Shown one piece after another: positions 33,411 through 42,044 of a stretch of 64,000 bases of DNA (position 1 is its first letter; every line of letters starts with the position of its first letter). Under the pieces are notes generated by a model. The model worked only from the letters and a program-made list of their open reading frames with translations, searched no databases and was not told where the DNA came from. The position numbers and the translations under genes were made by a program. Source of the DNA: Candidatus Villigracilis affinis (GTDB lineage Bacteria; Chloroflexota; Anaerolineae; Anaerolineales; Villigracilaceae); contig JADKEA010000008.1 of assembly GCA_016718275.1 (NCBI GenBank), forward strand, positions 120,984 through 184,983. The letters run 5' to 3'.

Positions 33411-34979
33411 ATGGGACTTCAACCAAGTTATAAACCAATTGGAAACTTGGAGAATTCAAATAATGCAATCAAAAATCAGACCAGATTTCCTCCTCCCTCG
33501 CCCAACTTGAGCATTTGGAAAGACTCGACCTCGACAACAACCCCCTCAACCCCGCCCTGCAAAGCGCATACGACGCTTGTAAGCCAGGGAAATTATGAAC
33601 CACTCTTTGCATACCTCCGCAGTCTCGAACAAAACGCCGAGCCGCTCTACGAAGCCAAACTCGTGCTGGTCGGCGAAGGCAACGTCGGCAAGACCACCCT
33701 GCTCAAAGCCTTGAAAGGCAAGGCAGGCGAAGCCCCGCAGGAACACGAACCCACCACGCACGGCGTCGAAATTGACATTCACGGACTGCGCCTGCCGCAC
33801 CCCGCCCAGGACGGCGTCGAGATCCAACTCAACGCCTGGGATTTCGGCGGGCAGGACGTCTACCGCGTCACGCACCAGTTCTTCTTCAGCCGCCGTTCGC
33901 TCTACCTGCTGGTCTGGGAGCCGCGCCGCGGCGTCCAGCAGGGTCAGGTCGAAGACTGGCTGAACATGATCCGCCTGCGGGTCGGCGACGACGCGCGCGT
34001 CATCATCGTCTCCACGCACTGCAAAACGGGCGAGCGCATCGCGCGCATCGACCAGCCCGTCTTCAAACAGCAATACGGCGACATGATCGTCGGCTTTCAC
34101 GAAGTGGACAGCCTCGTCCCCGACGAAGCCACAGGCGAGATGGTCGGCATCGCCGAATTGAAAAAGGTCATCGCCGAACACGCCTCAAAACTCGAACAAA
34201 TGGGGATGGGCTTCAACCGCGACTGGAAAGCCGCCCGCGACGAACTGCTCGCCCGCCCCGAACCGCGCATCTCTTTCGACGCCTTTAGCGGAGTCTGCGC
34301 CGCACGCGGCTTGAGCGGAATCGACACCGAGACCCTCGCCCACCTCATGCACGACCTCGGCTACATCGTCCACTACAGCGACGACGAAAAACTGCGCGAC
34401 GACGTCATCCTCAAACCCGAATGGCTCACCAAAGCCATCGGCTTCGTCCTCGAAGACCGCGCCACTCACGAGATGGATGGCGTTTTGCCCGACAGCCGCT
34501 TGTATCAAGTCTGGCACGACCATCCCTTCAAAAACGAACCAGCGCTACAACCCGATCTCTATCCTTTCTTCCTGCGCCTGATGGAAAAGTATGATGTTTC
34601 CTATCGCCTGCTGGATGGCAAGGCAAGTCTCGTCGCTCAGCATGTTCCCCAAGTGCGCCCCGAACTTCCGTGGCTGCCAGAACAAGAACATCCAAAAGAT
34701 ATGCGCCGCATTGCAATGGTCTGCTCCATGGAAGAAGACCCACCCGGCCTCGTCCCGTGGATGATTGTCCGCACCCATGATTACGCCGCCGAATTCAACG
34801 GTCACCGCCTGCATTGGCATAAAGGCATGTTCCTGAGACATGGAACACACGGCGAAGCCTTGCTCGAAAAACGCGGGCGCGAATTCCATATTTATGCCCA
34901 AGGTCAATGGCCTGAATATTTCATGAACATTCTCCAAAACACGTTGGAAAACTTATCATGGATAACTGGCCTGGCATGA
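33411..34979 (+). CDS. Roc-COR GTPase fragment of the Roco gene
   Basis: The longest intact frame of the Roco remnant. Real similarity starts at about 33597 (LFAYLRSLEQNAEPLYEAK). The Roc domain has P-loop GEGNVGKTT (33672-33698), switch-II-like WDFGGQDVYRVTHQFFFS, and IIVSTHCKTGER in place of the usual NKxD motif. COR follows with FDAFSGVCAARGLSG and DDVILKPEWLTKAI. Bacterial Roco proteins are dimeric GTPases whose cell role is largely unknown. The first ~60 codons of this frame are not homologous and its stop at 34979 is a frameshift, since homology continues from 34958 in another frame. Confidence 0.8.
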   Translation: MGLQPSYKPIGNLENSNNAIKNQTRFPPPSPNLSIWKDSTSTTTPSTPPCKAHTTLVSQGNYEPLFAYLRSLEQNAEPLYEAKLVLVGEGNVGKTTLLKALKGKAGEAPQEHEPTTHGVEIDIHGLRLPHPAQDGVEIQLNAWDFGGQDVYRVTHQFFFSRRSLYLLVWEPRRGVQQGQVEDWLNMIRLRVGDDARVIIVSTHCKTGERIARIDQPVFKQQYGDMIVGFHEVDSLVPDEATGEMVGIAELKKVIAEHASKLEQMGMGFNRDWKAARDELLARPEPRISFDAFSGVCAARGLSGIDTETLAHLMHDLGYIVHYSDDEKLRDDVILKPEWLTKAIGFVLEDRATHEMDGVLPDSRLYQVWHDHPFKNEPALQPDLYPFFLRLMEKYDVSYRLLDGKASLVAQHVPQVRPELPWLPEQEHPKDMRRIAMVCSMEEDPPGLVPWMIVRTHDYAAEFNGHRLHWHKGMFLRHGTHGEALLEKRGREFHIYAQGQWPEYFMNILQNTLENLSWITGLA

Positions 34980-35808
34980 AGGACCGTTATCGTTTTACCG
35001 TTCCATGCCCAGAAATCATCAACGGCCAACCATGCAAAGGTCGTTTCAACATTCATGCCTTGCGTGAAATTCTGGCCGAAGGCGATACAACCATCCGCTG
35101 TCAGGAATGTGCCAACAAGCAATCCATCACCGAATTGCTGTTGGGCTTTGAAGAACGCGATATGAGCGTTCAACTGCAAGAGATCAAAGAACAACTGGCT
35201 GGCATGGACAGCCGCATCGCCAATTACTTCATGGCACCATGCACGCCATCGCAGATGAAGCGAAAAATGGTCCGCGTCTCTTTACCTTCCGCTCGCGTGA
35301 AGCTGGGCTTTCACCAAGCAACTTCTTTTCCGTCCAATGGAACTTCAACTCTGGTGTGAAGCAGAAGGCTGTCAACATCCTGTCATCGAAAAAGACAAAG
35401 GCATTTACCGATTGACCACCACATGAATGGGTCAAACAAGTTGCGCCATATGCAAACACCGTGTTGAAGATTCTTGCCACTGTTGCGCCCATCGCCGCCC
35501 CCGCCATTGACCTCTTCTTTGGTCGTGACAAAACCAAAGCCTTAGATATTGACCGTCATCTGGATTTCGCAAATGCTGTCATCGGTCAATTGCCGCTGAA
35601 ATCAAAAGCCTCAGACCGTGGCATGCCTGGGCAAAATGCTCAGCGAACCAGAACGCCCTGGCATCCTTGCGCTTTACCGTTTCCTCAACGAAGTTGATCC
35701 CACCCAAGCCAAACTCGGACTGCACCGCGTCGCCACCTACACCGGCGATTTCCGCTGGCTGTGCAAACATCACTACGATGCCTGGCAGCCCAATATCCCT
35801 GATGTGAT

Positions 35809-35860
35809 GGGGCCGCCGCGGGGGCCCCGGGGGGCGCGCAGGGGGGGCGGGGGGGGGGCC
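35809..35860. other. Poly-G tract, probable assembly artefact
   Basis: About 50 bases of nearly pure G and C with runs of up to ten G interrupt the end of the Roco remnant. Nothing else here resembles this composition except a second tract at 53633-53651. Such runs are typical of false base calls or gap filling. The DNA join across this point should be treated as uncertain. Confidence 0.6.
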
Positions 35861-35965
35861 TCACAAGAACAGCTTTGATTTCAAGATAACAACCCGGGTT
35901 AAATGTAAATACCCAGTCGGTAAGGTGCGACGCACCCCATCATCACATAGAAAAGGAAACTCCAA

Positions 35966-36676
35966 ATGCCCCGAAAGAAATGGCCGATCTTCCTGATTGC
36001 TGGGATCATCCTTTGCGCGGTCTTTGGCGTGGTGCTGGCGATCTATATCGGCGGCTCGTATGTGGTGAATTCGTCAGCGCCTGTGTTTGCGTATGACCAG
36101 TCCGCTTCGGCGCAGAGCGGATATACGCGCAAGACCCTGACCTCTGAAGACACGACCTACGAAAGCGACTACGCAGAATATGCGCTCAATATCACTGGCG
36201 CGGATAATTCAAATCTGGTCGGGCGCGTGGTGGAAGGCGGGGATATTTATGCCATCCCCGGGCAGGCTCCATCAGCGTATGTGGTGCTGTGGGAATTCAT
36301 GTCACCTGTGGGAGTCTTCAGGAACAGCGATCATCCCGCCTTCGATTGGCGGACCGCCAGCTTCTATGAGATCCGCTTTTCTTCGCTGACGATCGCAACG
36401 GCCACGCCGCCTGTGAGCAAGGACTCTGTCAATTCGCAGTTGATCCAGGATGTGCTGACGAGTCTCAAAGACGGGGAAATCGTTTCACCGTCACAAGTCA
36501 GCGGGGATGTGGAAAGTTATGCGTTGTATTTGTACAGCGGTGAATTACAAGGAATGAATTATTGCGCGGGGGTGTATATCGATGCTGCGGGGCGGGTGTA
36601 TCTGGCTGAGAATACGATTTCGCAGGAATGGCATTTGGCGGGTCCGCTTTTTTCGAGGTGGGCGAAACTGCCCTAG
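35966..36676 (+). CDS. Membrane-anchored protein of unknown function
   Basis: 236 residues, AAAAGGAAAC upstream of the ATG. One N-terminal membrane helix (about 8-30, FLIAGIILCAVFGVVLAIYIGG) is followed by an extracytoplasmic domain of about 200 residues with few Cys (one near 199). I do not recognise a family. A recurring style (aromatic-rich, YALNITGADNSNLVGRVVEG) suggests a small beta domain. No operon partner is evident. Confidence 0.75.
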   Translation: MPRKKWPIFLIAGIILCAVFGVVLAIYIGGSYVVNSSAPVFAYDQSASAQSGYTRKTLTSEDTTYESDYAEYALNITGADNSNLVGRVVEGGDIYAIPGQAPSAYVVLWEFMSPVGVFRNSDHPAFDWRTASFYEIRFSSLTIATATPPVSKDSVNSQLIQDVLTSLKDGEIVSPSQVSGDVESYALYLYSGELQGMNYCAGVYIDAAGRVYLAENTISQEWHLAGPLFSRWAKLP

Positions 36677-36826
36677 TTCGAGAATCAGCTCACAGCGCGG
36701 AATGAATCGCGTCTCGGTCTCGCATCCTGCGCTGCTAAAAGTGACGGTCAAACTGTTTGTTTTTACAGTCCAATCGGCTATACTACCCATACCTTTATTA
36801 TTTTCAACATTCCAAGCGAGACCATC

Positions 36827-37636
36827 ATGGATAAGACCATTATAGAAATCCCAACCGAATTATTACAAGCCGCAAAACTGACAGCGGAGGAAGCCAAGAC
36901 AGAGTTGGCGATCCGCCTGTATCAGACGCATAAATTAAATGACGAGCAGGCGGGCGCGCTGGCTGGCGACCCGAAAGCCATCGAAAAGCTGGTCTGGAAC
37001 AATCACAGCACAGGCCGCTTCGACATGGACGAATTTCTTTCGTGGGCTTCGCACGACCTGAAGACGCCGCTCAACGCGATCATCGGTTTTACGCGGGTCG
37101 TAATGAAAGGCATGGACGGCCCTGTCAACGACGTCCAAACCACTGACCTGACCACGGTCTATAACGGCGGTCAGCGCATGCTGGTTTTGATGGGCAACCT
37201 TGTGGACATGGCGCGTTTGAATAATGGAGAAATCTCGCTCAGTCGTGAGCAATGTGAATTGCGCAGTGTGCTCATCAATACCGCCGAGCAATGGCAGGTC
37301 AAGAATCCCACCAAGAATCTGACGACCGACATCGATATCACCGAACCCGTCTTCAACATCGACCTCGCCCGCATCAATCAGATCGTCGCCAACCTGCTGA
37401 CCCTCGCCGCCATCCGCGTGACCGAAGGCTCGCTTTCCTTATCGGCACGCGACGACGCCAACGGCGCAACGGTCACCATCCAAAGCTCGGGCAGAAAATC
37501 ACGCGACAAATTCGAAATGGATACAGCCATGCTCGGCTTCATCAGTTCTTCGCTCATCAAACTGCACGGCGGAAAAACCGAAGCGATCGACGAAACCGAA
37601 GATGGAATGCTGATCACCTTTTCATTACCGCGCTAA
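36827..37636 (+). CDS. UPF0175 domain fused to a degenerate histidine kinase
   Basis: 269 residues. Residues 1-55 (IEIPTELLQAAKLTAEEAK, ELAIRLYQTHKLNDEQAGALAG) match UPF0175, a small family often found as antitoxin-like DNA-binding proteins. Next is a HisKA domain with SHDLKTPLNAIIGFTR (His76). The ATPase-like end is degenerate: the N-box reads NLLTLAAIRVT without the usual second Asn, and the expected DxGxG is SSGRKSR. ATP binding is therefore doubtful. It may be a pseudokinase that dimerises with, or is phosphorylated by, another kinase. The unusual fusion is the main point. Confidence 0.75.
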   Translation: MDKTIIEIPTELLQAAKLTAEEAKTELAIRLYQTHKLNDEQAGALAGDPKAIEKLVWNNHSTGRFDMDEFLSWASHDLKTPLNAIIGFTRVVMKGMDGPVNDVQTTDLTTVYNGGQRMLVLMGNLVDMARLNNGEISLSREQCELRSVLINTAEQWQVKNPTKNLTTDIDITEPVFNIDLARINQIVANLLTLAAIRVTEGSLSLSARDDANGATVTIQSSGRKSRDKFEMDTAMLGFISSSLIKLHGGKTEAIDETEDGMLITFSLPR

Positions 37637-37752
37637 AAAACCTTCAAAAGAAAGATGCCCCCACCCTGGCCCAAAACGGCTGGGGTGAATTTTTTCCATG
37701 CCTCAGGATTCTTTGGCTTATAATCACGCCAATTAAACGCGGAGGGCACGAG

Positions 37753-39360
37753 ATGACTCAAGTCTACGATTATGTGATCATTGGTTCGGGGTTCGGTGGA
37801 AGTGTTTCGGCAATGCGCCTGACCGAAAAAGGTTATTCGGTTTTGGTGTTGGAAAAAGGCAAGCGCTTCAAAGACAACGACTTTGCAAAATCCAACTGGC
37901 AATTCTGGAAGTATGTTTGGATTCCCGCCGTACGCGCATTTGGCATTTTGCAGATCAGCATTCTCAAAGGTGTGATGGTCTTGCACGGCGCGGGTGTGGG
38001 CGGCGGAAGCCTGGGCTACGCCAACGTGCTCGAAGTCCCCACCGACGAAACCTTCGCCACCCCCGCGTGGAATCAGCCGCTACCGTGGGGACAAATGCTA
38101 AAACCACATTATGAAACCGCAAAGAGAATGCTCGGCGCGGCGCGCAACCCCAAACTATGGAAAGCCGATCTGATCTTGAAAGACTTCGCTGAAGAGCGCG
38201 GCATGGGGCACAGCTTCCGCGCAACAGATGTGGGCGCGTATTTCGGCGAAGCAGGCGTCACCGTACCCGATCCATTCTTCGGCGGAGAAGGCCCCGACCG
38301 CGCGGGATGTCAACACTGCGGCGGATGCATGGTGGGATGCCGCCACAACGCCAAGAACACCCTGCCGAAAAATTATTTGTATTTCGCCGAAAAAATGGGA
38401 GCGGAAGTCAAAGCCGAAATTGAAGTGGTGGATGTAAAACCGCTTCCAACTCCGCTGGAAACTGGTGCGCGGTACGAGGTGCAGTATCGCCCCTCCACAT
38501 CTTTACTCAAGCCGCAGAACATCGTCCACGCCAAAAACGTGATCTTCTCCGCAGGCGTGATGGGGACGATGAAACTGCTGTTGAATCTGCGTGACGTGAA
38601 GAAGTCACTGCCGAAACTTTCAGCGAGACTCGGCACCTTGGTCAGGACCAACTCCGAGGGTTTGTTGGGAAGCGTGGCACGCAAATCCGATATTAATTAT
38701 TCAGAGGGCGTATCCATTTCATCCATTTACAACCACGACGAGATGACGCGCGTCGAGCCAGTCCGCTACCCCGATGGTTCGTCACTGATGCGTTTCCTCG
38801 CCGCACCGTTGATCGATAACAACGTCAGTGTGCCGATGCGCATCGTAAATTTTTTGGGCTGGGCACTCACCCATCCCATTGACTTTGCGAAGGCTTCCTT
38901 TCTTCCAGGCTGGGCACACAACGTGACGATCCTGCTCGTGATGCAGCACGCAGACAATCGTATGCGATTCAAAATCGGACGAAGCCTGTTCACACTTTTT
39001 CGAACAGGCATGGTGGCCGAAGAGGAACCTGGCTATAAGATCAACGCGCAAGTGGAAGGGTCACATGAGATCACGCGCGAATTCGCAAAACGAATCAACG
39101 GCGTACCGCTGGGCTCCATTGGAGAAAACCTGCTGGGACTGCCAACCACCGCGCACATCCTCGGCGGCGCCCCAATCGGAAAATCCCCCGAAGAGGGGGT
39201 TGTTAATGAGAATTTCGCCATCCATAATTACCCTGGCTTACACATCATTGACGGTTCGATCATGCCAGCCAACCCGGGCGTGAACCCTTCGTTGACAATT
39301 ACTGCATTAGCTGAATATGCCATGAGCAAGGTTGAACCCCGTAACGCAAATGCGGGCTGA
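37753..39360 (+). CDS. GMC-family FAD oxidoreductase (cholesterol oxidase-like)
   Basis: 535 residues from ATG 37753 (GGAGGG upstream); a longer in-frame extension only shadows the kinase gene. It has a Rossmann FAD motif DYVIIGSGFGGSVSAMRL, GAGVGGGSLGYANVL, a Cys-rich insert GCQHCGGCMVGCRHNAKN, and the C-terminal HIIDGSIMPANPGVNPSLTI with the flavin-contacting end typical of GMC oxidoreductases. The CxxC-rich insert is common in this cholesterol-oxidase-like subgroup. It probably oxidises an alcohol such as a sterol or other bulky substrate. No partner gene is obvious. Confidence 0.88.
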   Translation: MTQVYDYVIIGSGFGGSVSAMRLTEKGYSVLVLEKGKRFKDNDFAKSNWQFWKYVWIPAVRAFGILQISILKGVMVLHGAGVGGGSLGYANVLEVPTDETFATPAWNQPLPWGQMLKPHYETAKRMLGAARNPKLWKADLILKDFAEERGMGHSFRATDVGAYFGEAGVTVPDPFFGGEGPDRAGCQHCGGCMVGCRHNAKNTLPKNYLYFAEKMGAEVKAEIEVVDVKPLPTPLETGARYEVQYRPSTSLLKPQNIVHAKNVIFSAGVMGTMKLLLNLRDVKKSLPKLSARLGTLVRTNSEGLLGSVARKSDINYSEGVSISSIYNHDEMTRVEPVRYPDGSSLMRFLAAPLIDNNVSVPMRIVNFLGWALTHPIDFAKASFLPGWAHNVTILLVMQHADNRMRFKIGRSLFTLFRTGMVAEEEPGYKINAQVEGSHEITREFAKRINGVPLGSIGENLLGLPTTAHILGGAPIGKSPEEGVVNENFAIHNYPGLHIIDGSIMPANPGVNPSLTITALAEYAMSKVEPRNANAG

Positions 39361-39456
39361 AATCCGCGCTCCAAAACCAGAATCAAAGTAAGCCAAAACA
39401 AACAACCGGCAGGCGAGCAGGAAGACCAAAACCAAATTTAGAGGAGAAGTTTTTAC

Positions 39457-40047
39457 ATGCCCGAATCAATTATGGATTACTGGAAATTCGACGAAGCCGA
39501 CCTGGGCGCGAACCGTCTCGGTCAACTGACAGAAAAGCAGAAGAAATATCTTGTCGGTGAACACAAATCCCAACGCGGCGTGTTTATCGGCGTTGGCGGC
39601 GTGGTCGCCTTCCTGTTTTTATGCCTGCCCGTACTGTTGATCGGGTCAAGAGTGTTACTGCCCATGCTGCTCAGCGGAAAACCTTCAGACTTACAGGAAT
39701 TAATTCCTTTGATCGCGATGGGCGGTTTCGGCATTATCTTCATCGGGACTGCGGTATTAATCGTCGGCGCGGTGGTCATCTTTTATGTCATACGTGCCAG
39801 AAAGCCCGCGGAACTTGCAGTCCTGACCGCAAGAGGAAAAGTGGAATACACCTGGGGCACAAAACGAGTCCGCACACCGGGCAGTAGTGTCCGCAGTTAC
39901 GAAGATGTGCGCGTGCTGCACCTGAACCTCGGCGATAAGAAATTCGAGGTAAAGGAACAATTGCAAGAGATCATCCAGGAAGGCGAAGAGTGGTCGGTCT
40001 ATTACACTTCGTATCCATTCAAGTTCTTATCGGCTGAAAAGAGATAA
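39457..40047 (+). CDS. Two-helix membrane protein of unknown function
   Basis: 196 residues with GAGGAGAAG upstream. A soluble N-terminus (about 45 residues) is followed by two membrane helices (about 47-72 and 85-112) and a C-terminal ~80-residue domain with ELAVLTARGKVEYTWGTKRV, VRVLHLNLGDKKFEV and QEGEEWSVYYTSYPFKFLSAE. This resembles small membrane proteins with a pleckstrin-like tail, but no family is certain. It ends 7 bp before the kynureninase gene and may be cotranscribed with it. Confidence 0.78.
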   Translation: MPESIMDYWKFDEADLGANRLGQLTEKQKKYLVGEHKSQRGVFIGVGGVVAFLFLCLPVLLIGSRVLLPMLLSGKPSDLQELIPLIAMGGFGIIFIGTAVLIVGAVVIFYVIRARKPAELAVLTARGKVEYTWGTKRVRTPGSSVRSYEDVRVLHLNLGDKKFEVKEQLQEIIQEGEEWSVYYTSYPFKFLSAEKR

Positions 40048-40054
40048 TCAATTC

Positions 40055-41335
40055 ATGAACTTTTCAGCCGCACGCGAATTTGCCCTCCAGCTCGATTCAC
40101 AAGACCCGTTGGCTGCCTTTCGCAACGACTTCGTCATTCACGACCCGAATCTAATCTACCTCGATGGCAATTCGCTGGGCATGCTGCCGAAAGCCGCGCA
40201 GGAAAAAGCACGCCAGGTCGTGGAGGAGCAGTGGGGCAAAGACTTGATCCGCGGGTGGAACAAGGGCTGGTGGGAATCCCCCTCGCGCGTGGGCGACAAA
40301 ATCGGTCAACTCATCGGCGCGGCGACGGGACAGGTTTTGGTCAATGACACGATCTCGCTCAACCTGTTCAAGCTCGCCACCGCCGCGCTCACCTTACAGC
40401 CGAACAAAACGCGCATCATCACAGACACTTTCAATTTCCCATCTGACTTGTATATTTTGCAGGGCATCAAAAATTTACTCTCCACAGGTGGTCTTGACTA
40501 CCAGATCATCCGCATCGGCGCAAGCGACAACGACATCACACCCGATCTCGCCGCACTCGAAGCCGCAATTGATGAAAACACGGCGCTCGTCACGCTTTCG
40601 CATGTCACTTTCAAAAGCGGCTATCTCTACGACATGCAGCGCATCACCGACCTTGCCCATCAAAAAGGCGCGCTCGTCCTTTGGGACCTGAGTCACTCCG
40701 TCGGCGCAATTCCCATTCACCTCGATGCCTGCAACGCCGATCTCGCCATCGGCTGCACCTACAAATATCTCAACGGCGGCCCGGGCGCGCCCGCATTTCT
40801 CTACGTCAACAAAGCCATTCAAGAAAAACTATCCTCACCCATTTGGGGCTGGTGGGGGCAAAAGAATCCGTTTGATTTCAACCTCGATTACGAACCCGCG
40901 CCCGGCGCAGAACGGTTTCTGGTCGGCACACAGCCCATCATTTCCCTGCTGACAATGGAAGCCGCCCTCGAGCCGACCCTGCAAGCAGGCATGGACTCTA
41001 TCCGCACCAAATCCATTTTGATGACGGACTACGCCTCTTTCTTAACCGAAAACTGGCTCGCCCCCTTCGGCTTTTCGCTCGGCTCTCCGCTTGATCCTGC
41101 CAAACGCGGATCGCACATCAGCATCCGCCACGCGGAAGGCTACCGCATCAACCGCGCTCTCATCGAAGAGATGAATGTCATCCCCGATTTCCGCGAACCC
41201 GATAATATCCGCCTCGGTTTCGCGCCGCTGTACACGTCATTTGCAGATGTGTGGGAAGGCTTTGATAGAATCAAGCGTGTGATGTCAGAAAAGCGCTACG
41301 AGAAATATTCGAAGCAAAAGCTGACAGTGACCTAA
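40055..41335 (+). CDS. kynU: Kynureninase
   Basis: 426 residues, family length. PLP-dependent enzyme that cleaves kynurenine (or 3-hydroxykynurenine) to anthranilate (or 3-hydroxyanthranilate) and alanine. Signatures: IYLDGNSLGMLPKAAQ, FNFPSDLYILQG, LWDLSHSVGAIPIHLDA with the cofactor Asp, and CTYKYLNGGPGAPAF with the Schiff-base Lys; then WWGQKNPFDF and RGSHISIRH. No other kynurenine-pathway gene is nearby, so it may serve tryptophan breakdown with genes elsewhere. It is followed 9 bp later by a SIMPL-domain gene. Confidence 0.95.
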   Translation: MNFSAAREFALQLDSQDPLAAFRNDFVIHDPNLIYLDGNSLGMLPKAAQEKARQVVEEQWGKDLIRGWNKGWWESPSRVGDKIGQLIGAATGQVLVNDTISLNLFKLATAALTLQPNKTRIITDTFNFPSDLYILQGIKNLLSTGGLDYQIIRIGASDNDITPDLAALEAAIDENTALVTLSHVTFKSGYLYDMQRITDLAHQKGALVLWDLSHSVGAIPIHLDACNADLAIGCTYKYLNGGPGAPAFLYVNKAIQEKLSSPIWGWWGQKNPFDFNLDYEPAPGAERFLVGTQPIISLLTMEAALEPTLQAGMDSIRTKSILMTDYASFLTENWLAPFGFSLGSPLDPAKRGSHISIRHAEGYRINRALIEEMNVIPDFREPDNIRLGFAPLYTSFADVWEGFDRIKRVMSEKRYEKYSKQKLTVT

Positions 41336-41344
41336 AGGAGCAGC

Positions 41345-41989
41345 ATGACCACCAAACCCGACACCATCAAAATCTCCATCATGGAGAAAGAGGAGATCTC
41401 CGCCACACATGCAGATCTGCATGTGACCATTAAAGGCACATCACTGGTCAGCGGAAGCGAGGCGATGAAAAAAGCCAAAGAGGTGAATCAACTCATCGAA
41501 GCGCTGACCAGCCTCGGGCTTAAGAGCGAAGCGTTCTTCCTTCAAGGAGTCCATCTTGAGCAGGCGGGCGGCGCTTTGTTGAAGTCATCCAATGCGGTGT
41601 ACCGTCTCAAAATCCGCTGTGAAGACCTGGAAAAACTGGCGGCGATCCTCGATGTCATTTCCTCGCAAAAGAATGCCACACTTGAACGAATCGAATGGCG
41701 GTACGATGAAGATGAAACCCGTCAGCAGCTTTTGAGCCGCGCGCTCGAAAACGCAAAGAAAAAAGCACAACAGGTGGCGAATGCATTGGGCGTGAATTTG
41801 ATCGGGGTCTATGATTATCTCGAAACACCCATGGATGATGAAGCGCCACGGTTTCAAATGCAGGCAGCGCCCATGTTTCGCGGAGCGGCAGCGCCCGCCG
41901 AACAAAACCTTGGAATGGATATTCAACATACGAAAACCCTGCACCTGCACGTGGACATCTGGTATCGGGTGTCTGAATTTCAAGACTAG
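41345..41989 (+). CDS. SIMPL-domain protein (DUF541)
   Basis: 214 residues, AAAGGAGC upstream. A SIMPL (DUF541) domain is visible: EEISATHADLHVTIKGTSLV, EALTSLGLKSEAFFLQGVHL, YRLKIRCEDLEKLAAILDVI and LSRALENAKKKAQQVANALG. Such proteins usually have a signal peptide and sit in the envelope, but none is visible here, so this member appears cytosolic. It follows kynU by 9 bp and precedes an ABC-transporter gene. Function unknown. Confidence 0.85.
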   Translation: MTTKPDTIKISIMEKEEISATHADLHVTIKGTSLVSGSEAMKKAKEVNQLIEALTSLGLKSEAFFLQGVHLEQAGGALLKSSNAVYRLKIRCEDLEKLAAILDVISSQKNATLERIEWRYDEDETRQQLLSRALENAKKKAQQVANALGVNLIGVYDYLETPMDDEAPRFQMQAAPMFRGAAAPAEQNLGMDIQHTKTLHLHVDIWYRVSEFQD

Positions 41990-42011
41990 CACTTTTGTTC
42001 TACTAATGATA

Positions 42012-42041
42012 AAATCCTTCCTCCCTACAGAGGAAGGATTT
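42012..42041 (+). promoter_or_regulatory. Hairpin covering the ribosome site of the ABC ATPase gene
   Basis: AAATCCTTCCTC (42012-42023) and GAGGAAGGATTT (42030-42041) pair perfectly over 12 bp with a 6-nt loop. The 3' arm contains the Shine-Dalgarno AGGAAGG of the ATG at 42045, so the stem would hide it. It could equally slow or stop transcription from the SIMPL gene, though the trailing U run is short. Confidence 0.65.
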
Positions 42042-42044
42042 ATT

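Larger units (their letters stand above)
32816..35873 (+). pseudogene. LRR-Roc-COR (Roco-type) gene, broken by several frameshifts
   Basis: A single Roco gene can be followed across at least five frame changes. ATG 32816 opens with MAKDQAYLEAEQKIQQAL, then leucine-rich repeats, a degenerate AT-rich patch (about 33270-33470), a last LRR (LAQLEHLERLDLDNNPLNP), the Roc GTPase and COR domains. After 34940 come C-terminal pieces in changing frames: DRYRFTVPCPEIINGQPCKG, VKQVAPYANTVLKILATVAP and GLHRVATYTGDFRWLCKHHY. The last piece is typical for the end of bacterial Roco proteins. The 3' end runs into a poly-G tract. Decay is greater than elsewhere in the window, so a genuine pseudogene is likely, but sequencing errors contribute. 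Confidence 0.75.

Noticed and set aside
37291..37752. Long N-terminal extension of the GMC oxidoreductase
   Set aside because: It is out-of-frame sequence of the kinase gene; a ribosome site and the FAD motif begin at 37753.
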